The notes: a model not told the origin generated them from the letters alone. A stretch of DNA of 64,000 nt from CALUVN01 sp944323595 (GCA_963931255.1 OZ006972.1:1798001-1862000), one strand, 5' to 3'. Shown: positions 51,901 to 60,222, counted from the stretch's first letter. A program made the numbers and translations.

Positions 51901-53947
51901 TGTAAGCTCCATAACCTGTGTAGAGTGCGCCGCCGCTATTTGTAGAGTGGTTACCTATAAAGTTTCCTTTAATATTTTCAATATTGCCTGTTCCAAATTC
52001 TGTTGTGTATATAATTGCACTATTGCTATTATTTATAAAATCTCCGCTTATTGTATCGGTCCCATATTCTGCACCATAATCAATTGCAGTTCCGTTGTTT
52101 TCAAAATGTCCGGTTATATTATTAATTTTTGCACTCCAATCTGTTTCAATTGCAATTTCATTTTCTATAAAGTTTCCAGAAATGCTGTTTGTTTCGGATG
52201 CATAATTAATATACACACCAATTTCGTTTTTATTAAAATCTCCGGATATATTGTTTAAAATACCTCCATTAAATATTGCGTAACCTGTATTGTTAGTGAA
52301 AGTACCGGTAATATTTCCTGTTATTGTACCTGTATTATAAATCGCGGCAGAGGAATCATAGTAACCTGTACTACCAATATTATTCAAAAAATTACCGGAG
52401 ATATCACCGTTAATTGTGCCTGTATTATGGATTGCCCCGCCGGAATTGTCTGTAAAATTGCCGGAAATATCACCGTTAATTGTGCCTGCATTATAAATGG
52501 CTCCGCCGGAATTACCAATAAAATCGCCAGTGATGTTGCCGATTGTGCCAACGTTATAAATCGCCCCGCCGGAATTACCAATAAAATCGCCAGTGATGTT
52601 GCCGATTGTGCCACGGTTATAAATCGCCCCGCCACCGTCGCCTCCGGTATAATTTCCAATAAAGTCACCTGCGATATCGCCGATGGTGCTGCTGCCGCCG
52701 TTAAAAATTGCCCCGCCGCTGCTGCTGGCAGAGTTTCCAATAAAGTCACCTGTGATATTACCTATGGTGCTGTTGTCGTAGTTATAAATCGCCCCGCCGT
52801 CGCCATCTGTAGCATAATTGCCGATAAAGTCACCTGTGATATTGCCAATTGTGCCTCTGTTAAAAATCGCCCCGCCGTCGCCATCTGTAGCATAATTGCC
52901 GATAAAGTCACCTGTGATATTGCCAATTGTGCCTCTGTTAAAAATCGCCCCGCCAGAGCCTCCGACAGAATTGCCAATAAAGTCGCCTGTGATATTTTCA
53001 ATTGAGCCGGCATTATAAAGTGCGCCACCAAAACTAATATAATTAGAAGCTTTGATAGTATTGTTGCTAAAAGTGGCATTGAGATTGGTTATATTACCTG
53101 AATTATAAAGAGCGCCGCCGTAAGAAGATACATTGCCATAATTAATAGTAGAACTAATAGAGTTGTTGATAAAGTCTCCGCTAAGTGTGTCTATGTTTCC
53201 TGAATTATTTAATGCTCCGCCTAAAATATCAACGTGAGTATAAGGTCCATCTTCCGCAATAGTTATGTCAACATTTGTGTTGTTATCCTTAAACAGAACA
53301 TTTTCAAAGTTTGTAACGCCAGAGACTCCTCCAATATGTTGGTAATCGCTGCTTGAAGTACTATCTGGATTTTCCAGAGTAACCGGCTGTACTTGATTGA
53401 TGTATTCCGCAGAATAACTGCCGCCATCAGGTGCGGTTGTTTCGGATGAATTGTATTTGTAAGTAATAGTCTGACCTATAGGATTTGCAGGGTCTTGGAC
53501 AAATTCGTTATATTCATCCCCATATTCATTTTCAGTCTTTTGCCAGCCGAAAGTAAGAGTGACGTCGCCCTGTGGGTCACCAAATTCGGTTTGTTTAAGG
53601 CTTACCTGATAATAAACCGGCGTAAACTCTCCTGTTTCGCTATTATAATTGAATTTAGTAATAATATTGTCACCGACAGGCGCTGCCCCGTCCGCCCCGG
53701 CAGGAACTTCCGTCAAAGCATAAGCGCTTTCGGGCGCTAAGATAGAACCGCTTTCGACAAGATTCCCCTCGTCATCATATTCTGTTTGAGGGATTTGTAC
53801 ATTATTTTCGTGCAGATAGTCCAAAGTAGGCTTATTGAGCGGAATGTTACTCAAATCAACATCAGCAAGTTCTGCAGCTCCAGCGCCGGAAAAACTAAAG
53901 CCAAAGCAGCCAACAAGCGTAGCAATGCAAAGCGTTCTAGAATTCAA
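48971..53947 (-). CDS. Autotransporter adhesin with beta-helix passenger, phase-variable start
   Basis: The 1658-residue outer-membrane autotransporter starts with a hydrophobic signal region (LCIATLVGCFGFSFSGAGA). The passenger, roughly residues 200-1000, is a beta helix built from repeats such as GGAIYNxGTIGNITGDFIGN. The last ~270 residues (from about 1390) form an autotransporter beta barrel (AVWFRPYTTFETM, SRIFTGYAGYMGSSL, GFRFMLGSDS), followed by a basic tail. The frame can only begin at a TTG (53945-53947) in the sequence given. A promoter, ribosome binding site and ATG upstream (54020) are in another frame across a G10 run at 53952-53961. With 9 or 12 G they join this gene, so the real start is probably 54020. 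The gene is flanked by repeats on both sides. Confidence 0.88.
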   Translation of the reverse strand: MNSRTLCIATLVGCFGFSFSGAGAAELADVDLSNIPLNKPTLDYLHENNVQIPQTEYDDEGNLVESGSILAPESAYALTEVPAGADGAAPVGDNIITKFNYNSETGEFTPVYYQVSLKQTEFGDPQGDVTLTFGWQKTENEYGDEYNEFVQDPANPIGQTITYKYNSSETTAPDGGSYSAEYINQVQPVTLENPDSTSSSDYQHIGGVSGVTNFENVLFKDNNTNVDITIAEDGPYTHVDILGGALNNSGNIDTLSGDFINNSISSTINYGNVSSYGGALYNSGNITNLNATFSNNTIKASNYISFGGALYNAGSIENITGDFIGNSVGGSGGAIFNRGTIGNITGDFIGNYATDGDGGAIFNRGTIGNITGDFIGNYATDGDGGAIYNYDNSTIGNITGDFIGNSASSSGGAIFNGGSSTIGDIAGDFIGNYTGGDGGGAIYNRGTIGNITGDFIGNSGGAIYNVGTIGNITGDFIGNSGGAIYNAGTINGDISGNFTDNSGGAIHNTGTINGDISGNFLNNIGSTGYYDSSAAIYNTGTITGNITGTFTNNTGYAIFNGGILNNISGDFNKNEIGVYINYASETNSISGNFIENEIAIETDWSAKINNITGHFENNGTAIDYGAEYGTDTISGDFINNSNSAIIYTTEFGTGNIENIKGNFIGNHSTNSGGALYTGYGAYIKNLISDFKDNYVSSTSNSVSGGAIANIPAEFNQGINTITGTFQNNYAYTSNGNAYGGAIYNSDILGGYNPSDNRTVISEDSTADSFVLYMDVSNFKNTSTGEIKTLYSYDGDVDVIKENLANGYKIIFKTLNEGSLDIDAENWDALLESLQQDIDSGVYTELHPYEKFNLSEEDLAIGQGIIGSTFIGNYAQSDNGNAAGGAIYNSGTIGLKNNGEFTGGIINSSFYNNYAKSENGTAQGGAIYTTQSLNIIANDNGSSIFSGNYTETNGVKKPNAIYVNTSAATRPETQVVSINTQNVTTEQKYNILAPTLSLNANSNGIIQFDDTIDGNILSTNIITTTSDLVVDDYYKDRYNISTVDELVDYLKENLPYGFYEYMTDEKFLETAYYLGYLEHTNEQSVTTTETTAYSLQITGDETGKVILNNDVTAHEYDDEGNVTAQAPVNISLENTNLYLGARDDIFDGNNLDLKSGFMSMVNDFAGISALNNLTVSGDVNFAADVDLANKEMDRFTAAEYGEHTGNINVVGMNLLSDAVEGESVTAVYFAEPDLKNNVVNGTGELPDSFQTTAYTPIYKYNVIYDKDNQYDGKGDGGYFVFAKGDIILPDEPDEPDEPNLPIPPTGGGTTGNPSDAFNPAVLATPVGNLAAGQAAMNEAFKYVFEHADAFTQLPAMERYAKINANKYALSTDFNENMPSYADQLQNKAVWFRPYTTFETMNIKNGPKVDAITYGSLVGFDGDFKEMKNGWSRIFTGYAGYMGSSLNYSGVDTTMNGGLLGFTETFYKGNFWTAITASAGASVGESHTMYGKEDYTSLLAGVGSKTGYNFEFKDGKFIIQPIMFLSYTFVNTFDYKNAAGVSIESDPLHTIQLNPSVRFIANLKGGWQPYASVGMVWNLMNESKVTANNVKLPEMSVKPYVEYGVGVQRNWADKFTAFLQAMIRNGGRNGVALTGGFRFMLGSDSKNSDKPKVKKEIKSL
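52400..53000 (-). repeat. Direct repeats in the autotransporter passenger
   Basis: The beta-helix repeats are near-identical at DNA level here. Two adjacent copies around 52790-52945 encode the same 26-residue unit (FIGNYATDGDGGAIFNRGTI and the following residues), a 78-bp period; other units are shorter (about 66-69 bp). Such tandem copies can expand and contract by recombination. Confidence 0.85.
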
Positions 53948-54020
53948 TTTGCCCCCCCCCCTCTGAGAAAAGGCTATTATTGCTTAATTTGGGTAGTGTA
54001 GTAAAAACCGTGTTTGACAT
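53937..54020 (-). CDS. 27-codon upstream reading frame, OFF-state start of the autotransporter
   Basis: ATG at 54018-54020 follows GCGAGGATATGTTT, a good ribosome binding site. The frame reads MSNTVFTTLPKLSNNSLFSE, then three Gly from the G-run, then QIEF and stops at TAG (53937-53939). If the G-run were shortened by one base (or lengthened by two) it would continue as ...GGGKLNSRTLCIATLVG, directly into the autotransporter signal peptide. So this is best read as the true 5' end of the autotransporter gene in a frame-shifted state. Confidence 0.8.
   Translation of the reverse strand: MSNTVFTTLPKLSNNSLFSEGGGQIEF
53952..53961 (-). repeat. Homopolymeric G10 tract (C10 on the plus strand)
   Basis: This is a run of ten identical G/C bases in a low-GC genome, placed between the ATG at 54020 and the autotransporter frame. 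It is the kind of tract that slips during replication. Confidence 0.97.
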
Positions 54021-54054
54021 AAACATATCCTCGCAAGATAAAGTATATATCTAT

Positions 54055-54082
54055 ACTATATACTATATTTATAAAAATTCAA
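54055..54082 (-). promoter_or_regulatory. Promoter of the autotransporter gene
   Basis: On the minus strand TTGAAT and TATAGT are separated by 16 bases. The -10 box ends 34 bases upstream of the ATG at 54020, giving a leader of about 28 bases. It fits the ATG at 54020, not the TTG at 53947. Confidence 0.55.
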
Positions 54083-54254
54083 GTGTTTAAAGAGCATTTT
54101 TAATAAAAATTTACAAAACGAAAGGGCTTAGTTAGGGGTATTTGTAAAGTGTGGCAAAGGTTTCCGACAGAAAAAAGTTTTTTAAGAAAAGATTAAGAAA
54201 TATGTAGAATTGTTAAGGAAATGCCACATCAAGGGGCAAGGCTTTCCCCACATC

Positions 54255-54690
54255 TTACCTCACCCCTAAAAGCCCCTCACCCTAACCCTCTCCCTCAAGG
54301 GGCGAGGGAACTTTATTTCTCCAAAAGCCGGCATTTTAAAGATTTTTAAAATGTGTAGAACATCTAATACAGGCGCCAATTCCAATGTTGAGGAGTAGTG
54401 TTGATGCAAACATCATGTTTGCCCCTCCCTTACTCCCTCCCCTCACAGAGGTCAATCTGACGGGGGAGGGAAATGCAACTCCAGCCTTGAGGAGTCGTTC
54501 TGATGCAAACGTAACGTTTGCACCTCACCCCTACCCCCTCTCCTTAACAAGGAGAGGGGAAGTAAATCCGACCTACATTACTACCCCTCTCCCCCACAGA
54601 GGTCAATCTGGCGGGGCGAGGGAACTTTATTTCGACAAAAGCCGGCATTACAAAGATATTTAAAACTTTTTGAACACCTATTACAGGCGA
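54255..54690. repeat. Right mosaic repeat block next to the autotransporter gene
   Basis: Modules in order: CTCACCC...CCCTCTCCCT (54255-54308); CCAAAAGCCGGCATT...CAGGCGCC (54321-54377); GAGGAGTAGTGTTGATGCAAAC...GTTTGCCCCTC (54390-54427); CACAGAGGTCAATCTGACGG with GGGAGGGAA (54443-54472); a second TGATGCAAACGTAACGTTTG (54501-54520); CTCACCCCTACCCCCTCTCC with GGAGAGGGG (54523-54559); AGTAAATCCGACCTACATT (54561-54579); CACAGAGGTCAATCTGGCGG (54595-54614); and AAAAGCCGGCATT...CAGGCGAC (54637-54691). Each has counterparts at 48567-48955. The remaining part of the 844-base gap (54083-54254) is AT-rich without a recognisable gene. Confidence 0.85.
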
Positions 54691-54723
54691 CTACTTGAAA
54701 GTTTGGGCGTCGTTGTTACAAAC

Positions 54724-54752
54724 TTGTATCATATTTTTATTTGCTGTATAAT
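54724..54752 (+). promoter_or_regulatory. Promoter of hppA
   Basis: TTGTAT and a perfect TATAAT are separated by 17 bases; the -10 box ends 39 bases before the hppA ATG. Confidence 0.7.
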
Positions 54753-54791
54753 ATGCATCGTAAACTTGTACTTTTAGTGAAGGAGAGAATT

Positions 54792-57230
54792 ATGACTAAA
54801 ATGTTCAATTTACCAAAATCAATGTTTGCTTTATTAGCTGCATTGCTGGTTGGTATCACTCCTGCTTGTGCGGGAGAAGCTGATTTGGTAGTTCCAAATA
54901 TTCTCCAATCATCACCTGAAAGTTTTAATCTCCTTATGATTGGGATTATAATTTCGGTTATCGGTGTAATATTTGGATTTATCGAATTTTTGAAAATTAA
55001 AGCTCTACCGGTTCACCATGCCATGGCTGATATCGGTAACACAATTTTCGAAACTTGCAAAACTTACTTGATTCAACAAGGTAAGTTTTTGTTAGTTTTA
55101 GAGGTATTAATCGGTCTGTGTATCGCTTTTTACTTCGGTTATTTGCAACATATGGGGTTAACCGGTGTATTGACAATTTTGGGGTGGTCAGTTATCGGTA
55201 TCCTCGGTTCTTACGCAGTAGCTTGGTTTGGTATCAGAATGAATACTCTTGCTAACTCAAGAACCGCTTTTGCTTCTTTAAAGGGTGATCCTTTAAATAT
55301 CATGAATATACCTTTAAAAGCCGGTATGAGTATCGGTGTATTGCTGGTATCAGTTGAATTAATCATGATGTTGACAATTCTTCTGTTTGTACCGGGGCAT
55401 CTTGCAGGTGCCTGCTTCATCGGTTTTGCTATCGGTGAATCATTGGGTGCTTCTGCACTTCGTGTTGCCGGCGGTATCTTTACAAAGATTGCCGATATCG
55501 GTTCTGACTTGATGAAAATTCAATTTGGTATTAAGGAAGATGATCCGCGTAACCCGGGTGTAATTGCGGATTGTACAGGTGATAATGCCGGAGATTCTAT
55601 CGGACCTACTGCTGACGGTTTTGAAACATACGGTGTAACAGGTGTTGCTCTTGTTTCATTTATTCTGCTCGGTGTAGCTCCTGAATATCAGGTTAAATTA
55701 TTAACCTGGATTTTCACAATGAGATTTTTGATGATTGTAACTTCTGTTGTTGCATACTGGATTAACAATGTTGTTGACAGAATTTACGCTGCAAAAACTC
55801 AAAAATTTGATTTTGAACAACCTTTGACCAACCTTGTTTGGTTAACTTCTATATTATCAATCGGTATGACTTTTGGCGTAAGCCACTGGTTATTATCAGG
55901 TTTGGGCGGCAATTTGTGGTTGATTCTTTCATCAATCATTTCTTGCGGTACTTTAGGTGCAGCTTTGATTCCTGAATTTACTAAAATCTTCACTTCACCT
56001 AAAGCTAAACATACTGAAGAAGTTGTTACTGCTTCAAAAGAAGGCGGTGCATCTTTGACAATTCTTTCCGGTATTGTTGCTGGTAACTTCTCAGCATTCT
56101 GGATTGGTATGGTTATCGTATTGTTGATGGCTCTTGCTTATGTTGCAAGTACTCATATTCCTTACGATATTATGATTTATTCTTCAGTATTTGCGTTTGG
56201 TCTTGTAGCATTTGGTTTCCTTGGTATGGGGCCTGTTACTATTGCAGTTGACAGCTACGGACCTGTTACTGATAACGCTCAATCAGTTTACGAATTATCA
56301 TTGATTGAGGAAATTCCTAACGTCAAAGATGAAATTCAAAAAGATTTTGGTTTTGAAGCTAACTTTGATGTTGCTAAAAAATATCTTGAAGAAAACGACG
56401 GCGCAGGTAACACATTTAAAGCTACATCAAAACCTGTACTTATCGGTACAGCTGTAGTTGGTGCTACTACAATGATATTCTCATTGATTTTGGTTATCCA
56501 AAATACACTGGGAATTCAGCCTGAAATGATTTTGAACTTATTGAACCCTTACACTCTGCTTGGTTTATTAACCGGTGGTGCTGTTATTTACTGGTTCTCA
56601 GGTGCTTCTATGCAGGCTGTTACTACAGGCGCATACAGAGCAACAGAATACATCAAGGATAACATTAAACTTGATGATGCCGCTTCAAAATCAGCTAACG
56701 TGGCAAATTCAAAAGAAGTTGTTAAAATTTGTACTCAATATGCTCAAAAGGGTATGTTTAACATCTTCATTTCATTGTTTGCATTTGCGTTAGCATTTGC
56801 ATGTCTATCAGCTCCGCTGCTTCAAAAATGTACTGCAGGTTTAGACAACAGACCTGTATCATTCTTTGTAAGCTATCTGATTGCAATTGCAGTATTTGGT
56901 TTGTTCCAGGCTGTATTTATGGCAAATGCAGGCGGATGCTGGGATAACGCTAAGAAAATCGTTGAAGTTGATATGCAGGAAAAAGGTACACCGCTTCACG
57001 AAGCTACGGTTGTTGGTGATACCGTTGGTGATCCGTTCAAGGATACATCTTCTGTTGCAATGAACCCGATTATCAAATTCACAACATTATTCGGTTTGCT
57101 TGCTATGGAAATTGCTATTAGCGAAGCATTCAGAAGTGTTGCTCCGATTGCAGGATGGATATTCCTCGTTATCGGTTTGATTTTCGTTATCCGTTCATTC
57201 TATGCAATGAGAATACCTTCTAAAAAATAG
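54792..57230 (+). CDS. hppA: Membrane-bound ion-pumping pyrophosphatase (divergent type)
   Basis: The enzyme couples pyrophosphate hydrolysis to pumping of H+ and/or Na+ across the cytoplasmic membrane. The pyrophosphate site is visible in two blocks: EDDPRNPGVIADCTGDNAGDS with ADGFETYGVTG, and ANAGGCWDNAKKI with GDTVGDPFKDTSS. About sixteen hydrophobic helices are present. The sequence differs from common H+-PPases: GSDLMK in place of GADLVGKVE, and SIGPTADGFETYG in place of CAGMAADLFETY, and it is long (812 residues). This resembles the divergent bacterial subgroup, some members of which are Na+-regulated. ATG at 54792 follows GAAGGAGAGAATT; the upstream ATG at 54756 lacks such a site. Confidence 0.93.
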   Translation: MTKMFNLPKSMFALLAALLVGITPACAGEADLVVPNILQSSPESFNLLMIGIIISVIGVIFGFIEFLKIKALPVHHAMADIGNTIFETCKTYLIQQGKFLLVLEVLIGLCIAFYFGYLQHMGLTGVLTILGWSVIGILGSYAVAWFGIRMNTLANSRTAFASLKGDPLNIMNIPLKAGMSIGVLLVSVELIMMLTILLFVPGHLAGACFIGFAIGESLGASALRVAGGIFTKIADIGSDLMKIQFGIKEDDPRNPGVIADCTGDNAGDSIGPTADGFETYGVTGVALVSFILLGVAPEYQVKLLTWIFTMRFLMIVTSVVAYWINNVVDRIYAAKTQKFDFEQPLTNLVWLTSILSIGMTFGVSHWLLSGLGGNLWLILSSIISCGTLGAALIPEFTKIFTSPKAKHTEEVVTASKEGGASLTILSGIVAGNFSAFWIGMVIVLLMALAYVASTHIPYDIMIYSSVFAFGLVAFGFLGMGPVTIAVDSYGPVTDNAQSVYELSLIEEIPNVKDEIQKDFGFEANFDVAKKYLEENDGAGNTFKATSKPVLIGTAVVGATTMIFSLILVIQNTLGIQPEMILNLLNPYTLLGLLTGGAVIYWFSGASMQAVTTGAYRATEYIKDNIKLDDAASKSANVANSKEVVKICTQYAQKGMFNIFISLFAFALAFACLSAPLLQKCTAGLDNRPVSFFVSYLIAIAVFGLFQAVFMANAGGCWDNAKKIVEVDMQEKGTPLHEATVVGDTVGDPFKDTSSVAMNPIIKFTTLFGLLAMEIAISEAFRSVAPIAGWIFLVIGLIFVIRSFYAMRIPSKK

Positions 57231-57255
57231 ATTAGAGCGTATTTAAAATAATGAA

Positions 57256-57295
57256 ACAGGTGTAAAGTTATAAAGACTTTACGCCTGTTTTTTTG
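57256..57295 (+). terminator. Rho-independent terminator of hppA
   Basis: ACAGGTGTAAAG pairs with CTTTACGCCTGT (one wobble, 12 bp) and is followed by seven T. Confidence 0.9.
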
Positions 57296-57374
57296 TTATA
57301 TTATCATTGTGGGGTTGCAATTTCTTATTAATATTCTCAAATAATTAAATAAACATTAATTTTATAGATTTTTT

Positions 57375-57401
57375 TTGAAAAATAAATTAAAATGTTAATA
57401 T
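57375..57401 (+). promoter_or_regulatory. Candidate promoter of clpB
   Basis: TTGAAA and TAATAT are separated by 15 bases, slightly short of ideal; an overlapping TATAGA gives 18. No CIRCE element or heat-shock operator could be found near it. Confidence 0.4.
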
Positions 57402-57428
57402 AGAGATTATTTTAAAGGAGTTGATTAT

Positions 57429-60038
57429 ATGGTTGATTTGAACAGATTCACAAATTACTCTCAGGAGATTTTGTCATCCGCAAATGCAATTACTAATTCA
57501 TACAAAAATACGGAAATGCAGCCAGAACATATTATGCTTGCAATGATTAAGGACAGCGGGATTATTAAAGATTATCTGACTGAATTAAAATTATTGAATC
57601 AGGGATTTATAGATAGAGTCGTAAATTCGGCAAAATCGTTCCCTGTTATCTCGGGTGTTGTGAACGGACAACAGTTGTTTTTGTCTAACCAGACTGCGCA
57701 GCTTTTGGATTTAGCTGATGAACAGGCTAATGAACTGAAAGATGAATTTATTGATATAGCAGATATTTTGCTTGCAATGACAAAACTGGACGGTTCAAAT
57801 ATTCAGAAAATTTTATCCGACTTCAGGGTAAATTCAAATTCTGTTTTAAACGCAATGAAAAAAATAAGAGGTAATAAAAAAGTGGATAACAAAAATGCTG
57901 AAGAAAATATGAAAGCACTTGAAAAATATTCAACAGACCTTACAGCACTTGCCAGAAAGGGCAAATTGGATCCTGTAATCGGCAGAGATGAAGAGGTCAG
58001 AAGAATTATTCAAGTCTTAAACAGACGTACAAAAAATAATCCGGTACTTATCGGCGAACCTGGGGTTGGTAAAACCGCAATAGTTGAGGGGCTTGCCCAA
58101 CGTATCGTAAGAGGCGATGTCCCTGAAAGTTTAAAAGACGTAAAACTGATTTCTCTAGACCTTGGTGCACTTGTTGCAGGTGCAAAATTCAGAGGTGAGT
58201 TTGAGGAACGTTTGAAAGCCGTTTTAAAAGAAGTTGAAGATTCAAACGGTGAAATTGTTATGTTTATTGATGAACTTCATACTGTTGTCGGCGCAGGTGC
58301 TACTGAGGGCTCAATGGATGCTGGTAACCTCCTTAAGCCGATGCTTGCACGAGGTGTTTTGAGAACAATCGGTGCTACTACTATTAATGAGTACAGAAAA
58401 TACATTGAAAAAGACCCTGCATTGGAAAGACGATTCCAACCGGTACTTGTTAACGAACCGAGTATAGAAGATACAATTAGTATACTCAGAGGCTTAAAAG
58501 AAAAATATGAAGTTCACCATGGTGTCCGTATTCTGGATAGCGCCCTTATTCAGGCTGTAAAACTTTCTGACAGGTACATCACAGACAGATTTCTTCCTGA
58601 TAAGGCTATTGACCTTATCGATGAAGCCGCTTCATCCTTGCGTATTGAAATAGATTCTATGCCGGAAGAAATTGATGCTATGATGCGTCAAAAAATCCAG
58701 CTGGAAATTGAACGTGAAGCGCTTAAAAAAGAAACAAGCGATGAAGCAAAAGCTAAAGTTGAAGATATTTCTAAACATATAGCTACCCTTGAAGAAAAAA
58801 TTTCCGCTATGAAATGCCAGTGGGAAAAAGAAAAAGCATCAATCATCGGTGAAGCTGCAATTAAGGATGAGATTGATCAGGTTAAAAAGCAAATAGAAGA
58901 AGCCGAACGTAATACAGACTTACAAACTGCCGCAGAACTTAAGTACGGTAAATTAATGCAGCTGGAAAAACAGCTTAAAGAATGTCAAAATCGTGACCGC
59001 TCTGAAAATAAACTTCTAAAAGAAGAAATTGACGACGAAGATATCGCAAATGTTGTAAGTAAATGGACAGGTATTCCTGTTTCAAAACTGGTAGAAAGCG
59101 AAAAACAAAAGCTGATTAATATGGAAGAAATTCTTCACAAACGATTAATCGGTCAGGATGAGGCAGTAGAAACAGTCTCCGATGCAATTCGCCGTGCCCG
59201 TTCCGGCTTGAAAGACCCTAAACGTCCGATTGGTACATTCCTCTTCTTGGGGCCGACCGGTGTTGGTAAAACCGAACTTGCAAAATCTCTGGCGGAATTT
59301 ATGTTCAACGATGAAGACGCTCTTATCCGTATAGATATGTCAGAATATATGGAAAAACATAACGTCGCAAGATTGGTTGGTGCCCCTCCGGGATATGTCG
59401 GCTACGACGAGGGCGGACAATTGACTGAAGCTGTCAGAAGAAAACCTTATTCAGTTGTCCTCTTTGATGAAATTGAAAAAGCACACCCTGATGTGTTCAA
59501 TATAATGCTTCAAATTTTTGATGATGGTCGTTTGACAGATTCTAAAGGCAGAACAGTTGATTTCAAAAATACTCTGATAATTATGACAAGTAATATCGGA
59601 AGTGACATAATTCTTGAAGATTCACTGAATAAACTTGTCACGCAGCAGGATTTTGATGAAACAAAAGAAAAAGTTATGGCAGTGTTAAGAAGCAGATTTA
59701 AACCTGAATTCTTAAACAGAATTGATGAAACAATTTTCTTCAAAGCTCTGACTCTGCAACAATTATCAGCAATCGTTGATATACAAATGGATTACCTGAG
59801 AAGATTGTTAAAAGATCAGGAACTCGATTTTGAAATAACAGAAGAAGCCAAAGAATTTCTTGCAACGCGCGGATTTAATCCTGTCTACGGTGCAAGACCG
59901 CTGAAACGTGTAATCAGACAAATGGTTGAAAATCCTCTGTCTAAACTTATACTTTCACAAAAATTCATGAAAGGCGACAAAGTTATTATTGATGTCGACA
60001 ACGATGAAATTAAATTCATTAAAGATCGTGAACAGTAA
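57429..60038 (+). CDS. clpB: ATP-dependent disaggregase chaperone ClpB
   Basis: ClpB resolves protein aggregates with DnaK. The N-domain (to about 145) is followed by two AAA+ modules: Walker A GEPGVGKT near residue 209 with Walker B VMFIDELHT, and GPTGVGKT near residue 607 with VVLFDEIEKAHP. Between them is the coiled-coil middle domain (about 405-530, rich in Glu/Lys), which distinguishes ClpB from ClpA/ClpC. At 869 residues it is full length. ATG follows AAAGGAGTTGATTAT, a strong ribosome binding site. Confidence 0.96.
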   Translation: MVDLNRFTNYSQEILSSANAITNSYKNTEMQPEHIMLAMIKDSGIIKDYLTELKLLNQGFIDRVVNSAKSFPVISGVVNGQQLFLSNQTAQLLDLADEQANELKDEFIDIADILLAMTKLDGSNIQKILSDFRVNSNSVLNAMKKIRGNKKVDNKNAEENMKALEKYSTDLTALARKGKLDPVIGRDEEVRRIIQVLNRRTKNNPVLIGEPGVGKTAIVEGLAQRIVRGDVPESLKDVKLISLDLGALVAGAKFRGEFEERLKAVLKEVEDSNGEIVMFIDELHTVVGAGATEGSMDAGNLLKPMLARGVLRTIGATTINEYRKYIEKDPALERRFQPVLVNEPSIEDTISILRGLKEKYEVHHGVRILDSALIQAVKLSDRYITDRFLPDKAIDLIDEAASSLRIEIDSMPEEIDAMMRQKIQLEIEREALKKETSDEAKAKVEDISKHIATLEEKISAMKCQWEKEKASIIGEAAIKDEIDQVKKQIEEAERNTDLQTAAELKYGKLMQLEKQLKECQNRDRSENKLLKEEIDDEDIANVVSKWTGIPVSKLVESEKQKLINMEEILHKRLIGQDEAVETVSDAIRRARSGLKDPKRPIGTFLFLGPTGVGKTELAKSLAEFMFNDEDALIRIDMSEYMEKHNVARLVGAPPGYVGYDEGGQLTEAVRRKPYSVVLFDEIEKAHPDVFNIMLQIFDDGRLTDSKGRTVDFKNTLIIMTSNIGSDIILEDSLNKLVTQQDFDETKEKVMAVLRSRFKPEFLNRIDETIFFKALTLQQLSAIVDIQMDYLRRLLKDQELDFEITEEAKEFLATRGFNPVYGARPLKRVIRQMVENPLSKLILSQKFMKGDKVIIDVDNDEIKFIKDREQ

Positions 60039-60070
60039 TAATATCCATTAAGAGGATATGACTTAAGTTA

Positions 60071-60104
60071 ATTACCCTCTCCTCATAGGTGAGGGTAATT
60101 TTTC
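60071..60104 (+). terminator. Terminator-like hairpin after clpB
   Basis: ATTACCCTC pairs perfectly with GAGGGTAAT around 11 bases and is followed by a T-run. Its CCCTCTCC/GAGGG core also resembles the hairpin module of the mosaic repeats at 48567 and 54523. Confidence 0.75.
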
Positions 60105-60213
60105 GCGCCGGATTACGGATTTTTGAAATACACAGCCCTACAGCGCACGCAATAATTTTCTCAGTTATGTTATGTAAAACTTTTATAAGGATATTTAAAT
60201 TTACATTTTTCGA

Positions 60214-60222
60214 TGATATAAT
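60214..60222 (+). promoter_or_regulatory. Extended -10 promoter of glmS
   Basis: TGATATAAT is a perfect extended -10 (TG-n-TATAAT), 38 bases before the glmS ATG. No glmS ribozyme-like sequence fits in the short leader. Confidence 0.5.

Noticed and set aside
52427..53005. A 192-codon Cys/Ile-rich frame on the plus strand inside the autotransporter
   Set aside because: It mirrors the passenger repeats of the real gene; the period of 22-26 residues and lack of start signals mark it as a shadow.
53945..53947. TTG codon as the native start of the autotransporter
   Set aside because: It lies only four bases from the G-run, and the promoter plus ribosome binding site fit an ATG at 54020 better. 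It cannot be ruled out as a weak start in the OFF state.
54385..54663. A 92-codon open frame in the right mosaic repeat block
   Set aside because: It is translated from the intergenic repeat modules (repeated DAN, APP motifs) with no ribosome binding site; the same modules occur in both orientations at 48567-48955.
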